From assembly GCF_040359615.1 (NCBI RefSeq), contig NZ_CP132942.1, positions 5,332,001 to 5,396,000 on the forward strand: a DNA stretch of 64,000 nucleotides. Direction: 5' to 3'. The notes under the pieces are model-generated. The model was not told the origin of the DNA. It did no database searches and worked only from the letters and a program-made list of their open reading frames with translations. Source of the DNA: Tunturibacter psychrotolerans (GTDB lineage Bacteria; Acidobacteriota; Terriglobia; Terriglobales; Acidobacteriaceae). Both the position numbers and the translations under genes were made by a program. This document shows positions 1 through 8,956 of this stretch, piece by piece (position 1 is the first letter of the stretch; every line of letters begins with the position of its first letter).

Positions 1-90
1 ATCAATATCGACGTGGTAGTCGCAATCGTATGTCGATGGACGTAGACTCATCTTGACGGTCCGGGCTCCGATTCAACAGGAGAAACCGAA

Positions 91-1824
91 ATGGAGGCAG
101 ATGAATCCACAACCGCCCGAAGGCCCCAGGGAGAAATAGCAGGGAGCCAGCCGACATCCGCAGAACCCAAATATCACCCCGCCCTCTCAACCGCTGGTAA
201 GGCCATTGGGCTCTATCAGTTGCTGCAATTGATCGGTGAGGGTGGGATGGGAGAGGTCTGGCTTGCAGAGCAGAAGCAGTCCGTCCGACGCCGTGTTTCT
301 GTCAAGCTAATCAAGGCCGGCATGGACACGCGAGAAGTGATTGCCCGCTTCGAGTCTGAGCGCCAGGCACTTGCGTTGATGAGTCACCCGTCGATCGCTA
401 AGGTCTTCGACGCTGGCTCAACTGTCGATGGCCGCCCCTATTTCGTGATGGAATATGTGGCTGGCTTGCCGATTAACGCTTATTGCGATCGGCACAAGCT
501 CAATATTCGGCAGCGGCTCCGACTATTTCTTGCTGTATGCGACGGAGTCCAACATGCTCATCAGAAAGCCATCATTCACCGTGATTTGAAGCCCTCGAAC
601 ATACTGGTTTCTGAAGGAGAGAGCAACCCGATCCCCCACATCATTGACTTTGGCGTGGCCAAAGCCACTGCCCAGCATCTGAATGCCGGAACGATGTACA
701 CCCAGATCGGCACGCTGATTGGTACCGTGGGCTATATCAGTCCCGAGCAGGCCGATTCTCGCGGGGAGGACATCGATACGCGAAGTGATGTCTATTCGCT
801 TGGCGTAGTGCTTTACGAGTTGCTTAGTGGTACTTTGCCTTTCGATTTTCGAAAGCTGGCCTACGATGAAGTACTGCGGCGCTTACGCGATGAGGATGCA
901 CCGAATCCGAGCGGCCGACTTCTAACGGAGAGTGAAGATTCACAAGCAATCGCAAAGAATCGCGGTGTGGACCCGCAATCTCTGATCGGCTTGTTGAGTG
1001 GAGATCTTGATGCCATCGCCCTACGAGATCTCGAAAAGGACCGGTCACGCCGCTACTCCACCCCGATGGAACTGGCTGCCGACATCCGTAGGTACCTCGA
1101 CAACGAGCCAGTTCTGGCGCGTGCGCCTAGTGCTATCTACCGAGCGCACAAATACATCCGCCGCCGCAGACTACGTGTCACGCTGGTGAGTTTGTCAGTA
1201 CTTCTGGGTATAGTCTTTGCGATAGCCCAAGCGATTGAGCTTAGGAGCATCCGACGCGAACGCGACCGGGCTGACCGAATCACAGAGTTCCTGACAAACA
1301 TGTTTAAGGTCTCTGCTCCGAGCGAAGCGCGTGGCAACACCGTAACAGCGCGGGAGATCCTCGACAGGTCGTCAAATGAGATCGAGAGAGATCTGGATCG
1401 CGATCCCGCGGTTCGTTCCCAGCTGATGCTGGTTATGGCCAAGACCTACGAAAACCTCGGCCTCTTTTCGCGAGCGCACGCATTGATGGAACGTATTTTG
1501 CAGGACCGGGTAAGAACACTGGGGGCCGATAACCCGAAGACATTGGAGGCAAAGTCCCAGATGGCATGGATACTCTATCTCGATGGGCATGATGCCGAGG
1601 CCGAAGGCTTGATCCGGTCAACGATCGATACTCAAAGCCGCATCCTTGGTGCCGAAAATCCCTCGACCCTCGAATCCAGGGATCGCCTCGCACGGATCCT
1701 GCTCCGGCAAGCGCACTATGCCCAGGTGGAAAAACTTGAACGGGAGTCGATCGATATCAGCAATCGGCGTCAAGGCCCGGAAAATCCGCACTGCGATTTA
1801 TGGATGGGCTGGCCAATGCATTGA
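91..1824 (+). CDS. Ser/Thr protein kinase with TPR region, N-terminal part of a frameshifted gene
   Basis: Hanks-type kinase that should phosphorylate Ser/Thr of unknown partners at the inner membrane. Seen: Gly-rich loop GEGGMGEV, catalytic Lys72, HRDLKPSN with Asp165, DFG with Asp186, and an activation segment followed by YISPEQA. One hydrophobic segment at about residues 363-384 is followed by tetratricopeptide repeats with the NPKTLE/NPSTLE signature. A good Shine-Dalgarno (aggaga) precedes the ATG. The last residues (after GPENPH) stop looking like a TPR, and the repeat pattern resumes in another frame at position 1800. The original protein was probably one kinase-TPR polypeptide of about 930 residues, an architecture common in acidobacteria. 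Here it is split by a frameshift near 1788-1793, either genuine or a sequencing error. Confidence 0.9.
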   Translation: MEADESTTARRPQGEIAGSQPTSAEPKYHPALSTAGKAIGLYQLLQLIGEGGMGEVWLAEQKQSVRRRVSVKLIKAGMDTREVIARFESERQALALMSHPSIAKVFDAGSTVDGRPYFVMEYVAGLPINAYCDRHKLNIRQRLRLFLAVCDGVQHAHQKAIIHRDLKPSNILVSEGESNPIPHIIDFGVAKATAQHLNAGTMYTQIGTLIGTVGYISPEQADSRGEDIDTRSDVYSLGVVLYELLSGTLPFDFRKLAYDEVLRRLRDEDAPNPSGRLLTESEDSQAIAKNRGVDPQSLIGLLSGDLDAIALRDLEKDRSRRYSTPMELAADIRRYLDNEPVLARAPSAIYRAHKYIRRRRLRVTLVSLSVLLGIVFAIAQAIELRSIRRERDRADRITEFLTNMFKVSAPSEARGNTVTAREILDRSSNEIERDLDRDPAVRSQLMLVMAKTYENLGLFSRAHALMERILQDRVRTLGADNPKTLEAKSQMAWILYLDGHDAEAEGLIRSTIDTQSRILGAENPSTLESRDRLARILLRQAHYAQVEKLERESIDISNRRQGPENPHCDLWMGWPMH

Positions 1825-2897
1825 ACGGCGAAAATCGCTTTGCAGAAGCCGAAGCGGAGTATCGCCAATTGCTCGATGGGGAGCGCCGCAACCTGGGCGC
1901 AGACCATCCCGATACTTTGGCAACCGTTCACGATCTCGCCACCGTGTTTCTGGATCAGGGCAACTATGAGGAAGCCGAGAAGCTGTACCGGGAAAATCTT
2001 GAGATCGAGAAGCGCGTCCTGGGACCGGAACACCCGGATACGGCGAACTCGATGACGACGCTAGCCAATACCATTCGATTCATCGATGGCCACAATGCAG
2101 AAGCCGAAAACCTATATCGAAAGGCGCTGGAGATAGAGTCACGGGTTGTGGGGCAGGATCACCCGTCGACGACGCGTGCCCAAGAGGGACTCGCGAACGT
2201 ACTCTCCGCTGAGCAGCGCTATCCTGAGGCTGAATCATTGCTACGGCAGGTTCTGGCCACCCGTCAGCGCCTCCTCGGCGACGAGCATACCGACACGCTT
2301 CTTTCGCAATACAACCTCGCAACAGTGCTCAAGCAGGAAAACAGATATGAAGAAGCGGAAACCCTGATGCGTCACACTCTGGAAGCGCAAATACGTCTGC
2401 TGGATGCGAGCGACCCAGACACATCTGCATCTCGGTCGCTTCTCGCCGACATCTTGCTCAGAGAACAGCGCCCCCTGGAGGTGGAGGAGTTTGCCAGACG
2501 TGCCTTCGATGACCAGCTGCGAACTCTTGGCCCGCATCACCAAGACACTCTTGAGAGTCTCAGAATTCTCGGGGACGCTCTAACTAGGACTGGGCGCTAC
2601 GAGGAGGCGAAAAGGATGTACATGGATACAATCGCCAGTATCGGCGCAGATTCGAGACATACGGCACGCGAGGGCGTTGTTGACCTCTGGTATAACCTCG
2701 CCTGCTTGGCCGTTCGCACGGGACGTCGAGATGAAGCTTTCGCCTTTCTCGAGCACGCTATAGAAGCCGGCTATGACAATGCTCCTTTCATGCGTGCTGA
2801 CGAAGATTTGAAACCACTGCACAGCGACCCGCGCTTCGATAAGCTCTTAGCGAGAGCAACGGCCACCAGTCGACAGCCCGCGCTAGTTTCGAGATGA
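1800..2897 (+). CDS. TPR protein, C-terminal part of the frameshifted kinase
   Basis: Nearly the whole 365-residue product is made of about 42-residue tetratricopeptide repeats of the Kinesin-light-chain-like type (repeated EAExLYR, LGxxHPDT and LATVxxxQxxYEEAE motifs), ending in a helical segment with DPRFDKLL. It has no signal peptide or membrane segment. The first codons (MDGLANALNGENRFAEAE) fall in the middle of a repeat, so this is not a natural N-terminus. In this frame the repeat can be followed a few codons upstream of the ATG (CTG CGA TTT), up to the point where the kinase frame loses it. I read it as the distal half of the kinase at 91. Independent translation from 1800 is possible, since the overlap is 25 bases, but no convincing ribosome binding site is seen. 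Confidence 0.8.
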   Translation: MDGLANALNGENRFAEAEAEYRQLLDGERRNLGADHPDTLATVHDLATVFLDQGNYEEAEKLYRENLEIEKRVLGPEHPDTANSMTTLANTIRFIDGHNAEAENLYRKALEIESRVVGQDHPSTTRAQEGLANVLSAEQRYPEAESLLRQVLATRQRLLGDEHTDTLLSQYNLATVLKQENRYEEAETLMRHTLEAQIRLLDASDPDTSASRSLLADILLREQRPLEVEEFARRAFDDQLRTLGPHHQDTLESLRILGDALTRTGRYEEAKRMYMDTIASIGADSRHTAREGVVDLWYNLACLAVRTGRRDEAFAFLEHAIEAGYDNAPFMRADEDLKPLHSDPRFDKLLARATATSRQPALVSR

Positions 2898-3086
2898 GAC
2901 GCAGACCAACTTGGTAGGGCACCCCGCAAACGCAGGAGCTCGGCTGCGGAGGCGAAACGGCGCAGAAAGCGATCCCGTTTGAGTTGCCGGAGTTGCTCGA
3001 TGTATCCCGGAGGGATTCGGAACTGCTGGCGACGGGGACGATAGATCGGCAGCGGCGCCACCGTTGTGGGTGATTCCGATACCGGC

Positions 3087-3541
3087 GGGGGGCTCACCCA
3101 CTGCGTGACACTACGGCGTGGGATGCTTCCTGGTCGCTGGATGGGAGAGAGATGGTTTACGTCCAGGGAACTGCGCTCTATCGGGCGAAAAGCGACGGGA
3201 GCGAAGCGAGGCGGCTGGTAGCCTTGCCCGGCCTCGGATGGCAGCCGCGATGGTCACCCGACGGAGAAGGGTTGCGCCCAACGGCCATCGATGTTAAAGC
3301 ATCAATCACCACGCTGTGGGAGGTTTCGCGAGAGGGAACGGGTTTGCGACCTCTGCTGTCGGAGTGGCAGAGCGGGTGGCAACCTGCTGACGGGCCAGCG
3401 AGTACTTGCTGCGGAAGCTGGAGTCCTGACGGGAAGTATTTGTCCTTAGGTGACACTGGGGGCTATCGGAAATCTGGTCGATGCCCGCCGATCCGAGCTT
3501 TCTCGCACGCGTCATTGGAACCATTGGTGCACCAGTGCTGA
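3087..3541 (+). pseudogene. Decayed WD40/TolB-like propeller fragment
   Basis: An open frame here contains TAWDASWSLDGREMVYV, QPRWSPDG and CGSWSPDGKYL, which are typical blades of the TolB/WD40-like propeller (PD40) found in acidobacterial winged-helix or kinase fusion proteins. Only about two to three blades remain. There is no start with a ribosome binding site, no N-terminal domain, and the tail after the last blade (from about 3470) has no recognisable sequence. I take it as the remnant of a larger gene. The preceding stretch 2898-3086 holds no gene I can support. Confidence 0.45.
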
Positions 3542-3915
3542 TCACCAGCGGGCCGTTGAGTTAACTCCCGGATGTTCCGCAACCCTTCGGTTACGCGCCC
3601 GAACGGCCAACAGCGGGTAAGGTGCGGTTTGCCCGTCATCCGCGCAGAAGTCTAGACTGCGGTGATGCCGCAATTCGCCACAGGATCCTTCGATTAGTGC
3701 ATCGGTGATTTCGCAACAAGTAAGAAGACAACTTTCGGTTGGCGACTCGCCCCAGGAGCGGTAAATACCTAGTAGGTGCGTCTCATCAAGAGCTTAGGTT
3801 TAGAGGATCTTCCTCCTGGATGCCCCTTTGGAGGATCCTGTGAGTTCACAACTTTTTGCAATTTGTTGCTCCGTTGTGACATATCGCCGAGTTTTCTTGC
3901 TTATTCTTCAGTCCG
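3542..3915. other. Intergenic region, no gene recognised
   Basis: Short open frames here show no family features. The sequence lies between the decayed propeller and the two-component operon, so the operon promoter is probably near its 3' end. I could not identify a convincing -35/-10 pair. Confidence 0.4.
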
Positions 3916-5640
3916 ATGGGAATGGGGCGTTTGTCAGAGCGCACTATGCGCCTCTCCAAGAGAGTCGATATGGCGAAGTTTCAAGTTCGTCGATGGTCAG
4001 AGCGTCCACGCATGTTGGTATTCATGCTGGGAGTTATGTTGCCCGCTGCCGCGCTCATCGCGGTCGGTGTGTGGCACCTGAGGACCATACAACGTGAAAA
4101 ATCGATCGAGGCTGTCTTTCAGCGAGAGTATCAACAGGTTCTGGCTATCGCCGAAAAGCGGATTGATGCGCGCGCCTATGAGATCGCCGAGGAAGCCAGT
4201 GCGAAGTTTCCCGATGCGAGCCAGGGGGACCAACTCGAGGCTTTCCTGAAGTCACACCCCGACATTGCCCATGCATTCCTATGGAGAAAAGGTCACGTTG
4301 AAAATCAATCTCAGCATGATCGGATGGGCGATCCAGAATTTGTGGAAGAAAGCAAGAAGTTCTCATCCATGATCGGACCTTGGTTCGATCTGGACTCCGA
4401 AGAACTGATCGGCAAGATTAAGAAGATTGAGACGACCGAGGGACGGCACGTTTTCATTACGTCGAACTGGGTAACCAGAGGCGACAAGATGCAATATCAG
4501 TCGTTGGTGGTGTTTAAGCCTCGCGGTTCTACCGCAGAGCATCCCGCCCTGGCAGGGTTGATCTATGACACGGATTACCTGAGCAACAAGTTTTTCCCTC
4601 AAGCGCTGGAAGAGGTGCTGCCAGATCAGAATAAGAACGATACATCTCATCCTATTCCGGAGATCATGGTGCGGAGTTCAAAGGAGCATACTCCTTTGGC
4701 TGCTTCGCGTTGCTGGGATGGAGGCGCCCCTGAAGTAGAGCGCGGTTTTGACACAGTCTTCCCCGGATTGATCCTGGGAATCAAGCTGCACGGGACTACG
4801 ATTGCGAACATCAGCAACCACTTTGTGCGGACGGCCTTCCTCATTCTCGGAGCACTTTCCCTGCTGATGGGTGGAGGAATGTTGCTCGCTTATCGAAATG
4901 TCGCGCGAGAGCTTGCACTGGCTAAGTTGAAATCCGATTTTGTCTCGAACGTCTCGCATGAGTTAAGAACTCCTCTGGCACTCATTCGACTTTATGCAGA
5001 GACGCTCGAACTTGGACGCATCGCCAACCCCGGAAAGCGTCAGGAATATTACGAGATCATTCGCAAAGAAAGTGAGCGGTTAAGTTCGCTGATCAACAAT
5101 ATTCTGGACTTCTCGCGTATCGAGTCGGGCAAGAAAGAATACGACTTCCGCCAAACGGATGTGGCCGATTTGGTGCGGGGCACGCTAGAGTCATATCGCT
5201 TTGAAATAGAGCAAAACGGTTTCCAGTTTGAACAGAAGATCGATAACGATTTGCCGCAAGTGAGTCTGGATCGAGAAGCGATTGCGCGTTCGCTGCTGAA
5301 TCTGGTGAACAACGCGGTGAAGTACTCGGCGACGGAGAAATACCTTGGGGTAAACCTCTACCGGCACAATGGCGACGTCAACCTTGAGGTTGTGGATCAT
5401 GGAATCGGCATTCCCGCGAAGGAGCAGCCAAAGATCTTTGAGAAGTTCTATCGAGTGGGAGATCCAATGATGCACAACACCAAGGGAAGCGGACTGGGGT
5501 TGTCCCTAGTGCGCCATATCGTGCAGGCACATGGGGGTGAAGTCGCGGTTGAGAGCGAGCCCGGTCGAGGCAGCAAGTTCACTATTACTCTGCCAGTCCA
5601 GACTTCAGAGGTCCAGCAGGCGAAAGGGGTGCCGGCATGA
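3916..5640 (+). CDS. Membrane sensor histidine kinase
   Basis: Two-component sensor that autophosphorylates and should pass phosphate to the regulator encoded directly downstream. Two membrane segments (about residues 34-53 and 308-328) bracket a periplasmic sensing region of about 250 residues. HisKA follows, with the phospho-acceptor His348 in VSNVSHELRTPLALI, then a HATPase_c domain with NLVNNAVKYS (N box), DHGIGIPAKEQ (G1), FEKFYR (F box) and GSGLGLSL (G2). Starts at 3916, 3946 and 3970 are possible. The ATG at 3970 (MAKFQV) has the best upstream purine run (aagagag) and may be the true start. The stop overlaps the start of the regulator by four bases, indicating translational coupling. 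The signal sensed is unknown. Confidence 0.93.
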   Translation: MGMGRLSERTMRLSKRVDMAKFQVRRWSERPRMLVFMLGVMLPAAALIAVGVWHLRTIQREKSIEAVFQREYQQVLAIAEKRIDARAYEIAEEASAKFPDASQGDQLEAFLKSHPDIAHAFLWRKGHVENQSQHDRMGDPEFVEESKKFSSMIGPWFDLDSEELIGKIKKIETTEGRHVFITSNWVTRGDKMQYQSLVVFKPRGSTAEHPALAGLIYDTDYLSNKFFPQALEEVLPDQNKNDTSHPIPEIMVRSSKEHTPLAASRCWDGGAPEVERGFDTVFPGLILGIKLHGTTIANISNHFVRTAFLILGALSLLMGGGMLLAYRNVARELALAKLKSDFVSNVSHELRTPLALIRLYAETLELGRIANPGKRQEYYEIIRKESERLSSLINNILDFSRIESGKKEYDFRQTDVADLVRGTLESYRFEIEQNGFQFEQKIDNDLPQVSLDREAIARSLLNLVNNAVKYSATEKYLGVNLYRHNGDVNLEVVDHGIGIPAKEQPKIFEKFYRVGDPMMHNTKGSGLGLSLVRHIVQAHGGEVAVESEPGRGSKFTITLPVQTSEVQQAKGVPA

Positions 5641-6359
5641 GACAAAAAGATAAGACGAAGGTAACAGAAGCGCCGAGGCCAGCGAGAATTCTTGTCGTGG
5701 AGGACGAGCCCAATATGGTGGCTGGACTTCGAGACAACTTCGAGTTTGAAGGGTATGAAGTACTGACAGCGGGCGATGGAATCGAAGGCCTTCAGAGAGC
5801 GCTCGAAGAGTCTCCCGACCTTGTGGTCCTCGATGTCATGATGCCCCGCATGAGCGGGCTGGAAGTATGCAAACAGCTACGCGCTCAACGTGGTTCGATT
5901 CCGATCATCATGCTGACTGCCCGCGGGCAGGAACTAGACAAAGTGGTGGGCCTCGAACTCGGCGCGGACGACTACGTGACCAAACCGTTCTCAATCCGCG
6001 AGTTGTTGGCGCGAGTGAAGGCCGTGCTGCGACGCACGGCAGTGGTTCCCAAAAATCAGGATCAACACTCGTTCGGTAACGTGGAAGTCGATCTGCGGCG
6101 TCAACGAGTGCTCAGATCAGGCAAGGCTCTCGATGTCTCCTCTAAAGAGTTCGAGCTATTGAAGTACTTCATCTGCCATTCGGGCGAAACGCTCAGTCGT
6201 GATCGTCTTCTGGAAGAGGTTTGGGGATACGAGAACTTCCCAACTACCCGAACCGTGGATACGCACCTGGTACGTCTACGTCAAAAACTTGAACCCGATC
6301 CCGAACAGCCACAGTACTTCCTCACAGTGCATGGAACAGGGTATCGGTTTGTCGGCTAA
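5637..6359 (+). CDS. OmpR/PhoB-family response regulator
   Basis: Cytoplasmic DNA-binding regulator of 240 residues. The receiver domain has the acidic pair in VVEDEPNM, the phospho-acceptor Asp66 in VVLDVMMPRMSG, the conserved Thr in MLTARG and Lys in VTKPFSIRELLARV. A C-terminal winged helix follows, with SSKEFELLKYF, LLEEVWGY, TRTVDTHLVRLRQKL and the usual terminal GTGYRFVG. It overlaps the sensor kinase stop by four bases (ATGA), so the two are almost certainly a cognate pair. The targets cannot be read from the sequence. Confidence 0.95.
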   Translation: MRQKDKTKVTEAPRPARILVVEDEPNMVAGLRDNFEFEGYEVLTAGDGIEGLQRALEESPDLVVLDVMMPRMSGLEVCKQLRAQRGSIPIIMLTARGQELDKVVGLELGADDYVTKPFSIRELLARVKAVLRRTAVVPKNQDQHSFGNVEVDLRRQRVLRSGKALDVSSKEFELLKYFICHSGETLSRDRLLEEVWGYENFPTTRTVDTHLVRLRQKLEPDPEQPQYFLTVHGTGYRFVG

Positions 6360-6389
6360 GCAACGATCAGAATCTAAGAGGCATAGATT

Positions 6390-7307
6390 ATGAACGAAGG
6401 CAGAGTACTACGAAGAAATGAAGGCAAGTTCCGGACTAACGGCGAGCGCCGAAGTTACAGCATGCCCCAATCCTCAATGGTGGGGTCGATGGTGTTGCCA
6501 TCCGACGTGCCACTGCAGGACGAGAGGGACTCGCTTCTGCGAGAAAAACTGGATCTCCATTCCCAGCTGTTCGAGGCAGCACAGATCCAGCGCAAACTAA
6601 GCGGCCCGCGCGAGTTTCGCCGCGGTTGTTTACAGTTCGCAAGCGAGGTCTTCGCGGCGCGCTTTCTTCCTGGGGATTTCACGTCGTTCCTGCAAAGAGG
6701 GTCCAAGGTTCTTGTGGCGCACGGAGACATCGCCGGTAAAGGTGTTGCGGCTGGCATGTGGTTCACTAATCTGGCTGGCCTTTTGCAAAGTTACGACCGT
6801 CCGAGTTCCGACCCGGCAAAGATTGCCTCGGAGATAAATCGCCACCTCTGCTATCTGCGGCCGATTGCGCCGTTCGCCACGGCATTTCTCGCGCGGGTTG
6901 ACTGCAATCTTGGAGAGCTCAGCTACTGCAATGCCGGCCATTTTCCGCCAATATTGCTTCGCGCGGATGGAAGGACTGAGCTGCTTGAAACAGGTGGCCC
7001 GCTGTTGGGTGCCATCGGAGGTGCGAGGTTCGAGTTGGGCAAACTGACTCTTGAACCCGGAGACACGCTTGTCGCATACTCCGATGGTGTACTTGAATGC
7101 CCCAACACTTCAGGCGACGAATTCGGGCTGGATCGGATAGTAGCGGCTCTACGAGGCGCCGAATCGACGCTAGCTCAAGGCACGCTCATGATGCTCCTTG
7201 CCACCTTACAAGACTTCGCGAACGGTAGTCCGCTTTGCGACGATGTCAGCTTGACAGTGATTCAACGCGACGCGACATGTCGACACCCGGAGGAACTTGC
7301 CGGATGA
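6390..7307 (+). CDS. PP2C-type (SpoIIE/RsbU-like) serine phosphatase
   Basis: The 305-residue product carries a SpoIIE-type phosphatase domain: FLPGDFTSFLQ, then VAHGDIAGKGVAAGMWF, LSYCNAGHFPPILLRADG, DTLVAYSDGVLEC and the terminal DDVSLTVIQR. The conserved Asp residues of the metal site are present. In this family the domain dephosphorylates anti-sigma-antagonist proteins or Ser/Thr-phosphorylated partners. It lies 30 bases after the response regulator on the same strand, so it probably belongs to the same transcript and may couple the two-component signal to a Ser/Thr-phosphorylation switch. The first about 25 residues are poorly structured, and an ATG at 6462 (MPQSSMVG) is an alternative start. 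Confidence 0.88.
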   Translation: MNEGRVLRRNEGKFRTNGERRSYSMPQSSMVGSMVLPSDVPLQDERDSLLREKLDLHSQLFEAAQIQRKLSGPREFRRGCLQFASEVFAARFLPGDFTSFLQRGSKVLVAHGDIAGKGVAAGMWFTNLAGLLQSYDRPSSDPAKIASEINRHLCYLRPIAPFATAFLARVDCNLGELSYCNAGHFPPILLRADGRTELLETGGPLLGAIGGARFELGKLTLEPGDTLVAYSDGVLECPNTSGDEFGLDRIVAALRGAESTLAQGTLMMLLATLQDFANGSPLCDDVSLTVIQRDATCRHPEELAG

Positions 7308-7735
7308 CTTGTATTCCTCAACTACCCTTTGTGAACAGCGCAGTCCATCAATTTCGATCGCCTATTTCAGCAGTTGCAGCATCCCAAAGAGTTGGTCTTT
7401 TGAATCACTCTTGCCAGGTCTGGTTCTTGAGCTGGAAATGGAGTGTCTATTGGCGACAAACAGGGCGAGTCACTCAGTGAGGGTTCTGTCATCCCTATAC
7501 CTAAGTTCCGGGTGTGTCATCGGCCACACGGACATTACCTATCCTTGGCGGTAATTTCCGTGTAGCCGTAATCCGGGAGTGACCGTAACATCTCACAAGC
7601 CGACTTAGTAGGGTTTGTGGACGGTGCAGCAGCGCGATAGATGCGATAGCTTGCACCTCATTTCATTCGTGAGGAACAGCCCTATGGTCGGACAGCGACG
7701 GGAAAAACTTTAATGTTGATCGTGCGATGGGGTGG
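7308..7735. other. Intergenic region, no gene recognised
   Basis: This gap lies between the phosphatase gene and the convergent YVTN propeller gene. Short open frames (for example around 7297-7554) have no recognisable motif or good start. I see no clear terminator hairpin with a T-run. Confidence 0.4.
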
Positions 7736-8848
7736 CTATTTTGTCGCTTTCGCGGTGATGACGGCGGTGTAGACAGGGGCTTCCGAGTTCTCTGGATCGA
7801 GCATATTGCCCGCGTAGACTGCGCCGGTCTCGGGGTCGGTCACGACCGCGTAAGGGTGACTGCCTGCAGGCAATGTCTGAATGATCTTCATGCGTGAGGC
7901 GTCGATAACACTTATGTTGTTGCCCTGCATGTTGCCTACGTACACCCGAGCCCTGGTGGGATCGACCGCGACGGATTGCGGATGGCTGCCGACCGGAATC
8001 GTGCCTTTGACTTTGCCGCTGACTCCATCGATGACGCTGACGGTGTTGTCGGCGTAGTTGGTGACGTAGGCCATATGGGTCTTCGGGTTCACCGCGATCG
8101 CGCAGGGATAGTTGCCGACCTTGATAACCGTGTGTGTGCGCGATTCGAGATCGACGACGAGCACGTCGGCAGAACCAACCCCGGTTACATATAGCTTGCG
8201 GATTCCTTGATCGATGGCCAGAGCCCAGGCATGGATGCTTCCGACAGGCTCACGGGTGACCTCGCCGGTCGCTCCGTTCATGATGCGGAGATTGGGATCT
8301 TCGTACCCTAGCAGATAAACTTGATTGCTTTTCGAATCGACGGCGACGGCGTCTCCGGATCCGATGGCCCAGTCGCTGGGAGTATCGGTGGAGAGGTCGA
8401 GTACGGTCATCACCTTGCTGAAGGTGTTCGAGACGTACGCCTTGTTGGTGGCTTCGTTGACAGCGATGTAGTAGGGCCGGCGATCCGTTTTGATGGTGCC
8501 GGTAACTCGATCAACGGCGCCGTCGATGACGCTTACGTTGCCGGCGCCGGAGTTCACCACGTAGATACGATTGGTCGCATTGTTGACGGCGATGGCTTCG
8601 GGGCGCGTTCCGGTGGCTATGCTTGTGGCTACACCGGTCCGGCTGTTGATGACGACCACGGCTCCGTGGGCCTGATCGACAGCGTAGATCTTGTGCGCGG
8701 CGGCGTTGAGCACTATGCCACGATCGGAGATGAGAGTTCCGAGGGGTGGAACGGACGTGAGCGCCTGACCGCAGACGCTTCCACACGCGCAGCCTCCCAG
8801 GAGGGATGCAATGAAGGCCCAGAAAAGGAGGCGAAGGCAAGATGCCAT
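7736..8848 (-). CDS. YVTN-repeat beta-propeller protein, secreted
   Basis: Exported seven-bladed propeller of the YncE/YVTN family, 370 residues. Blades repeat the signature IYVVNSGAGNVSVIDG, AYVTNYADNTVSVIDG and VYVGNMQGNNISVID, each linked by GxxPxxIAVN. The N-terminus is a hydrophobic signal with LLGGCACG, so it may be a lipoprotein anchored at Cys20, or simply secreted. Proteins of this class are often surface or periplasmic scaffolds; no enzymatic residues are evident. It is divergently oriented to the ThuA-like gene at 8957, the two starts being about 110 bases apart, so they may share a regulatory region. Confidence 0.85.
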   Translation of the reverse strand: MASCLRLLFWAFIASLLGGCACGSVCGQALTSVPPLGTLISDRGIVLNAAAHKIYAVDQAHGAVVVINSRTGVATSIATGTRPEAIAVNNATNRIYVVNSGAGNVSVIDGAVDRVTGTIKTDRRPYYIAVNEATNKAYVSNTFSKVMTVLDLSTDTPSDWAIGSGDAVAVDSKSNQVYLLGYEDPNLRIMNGATGEVTREPVGSIHAWALAIDQGIRKLYVTGVGSADVLVVDLESRTHTVIKVGNYPCAIAVNPKTHMAYVTNYADNTVSVIDGVSGKVKGTIPVGSHPQSVAVDPTRARVYVGNMQGNNISVIDASRMKIIQTLPAGSHPYAVVTDPETGAVYAGNMLDPENSEAPVYTAVITAKATK

Positions 8849-8956
8849 GGCAACAACACGATAGCAACCGGGCCACGCAGCGCGCCGCAGGATTCGCGGT
8901 TAGTATGGATTCCTACACCCAGAACCGAATCGATTGAGACAGAACCGCCCAAACCT

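Noticed and set aside
2771..3101. Minus-strand frames with Arg-rich sequence resembling an integrase remnant
   Set aside because: RQLKRDRFLRRFASAAELL has no catalytic motif, and the frame overlaps the end of the TPR gene.
8321..8956. N-terminal extension of the ThuA-like protein
   Set aside because: It is antisense to the YVTN propeller, is Gly/Asp-rich shadow sequence, and the signal peptide begins at 8957.
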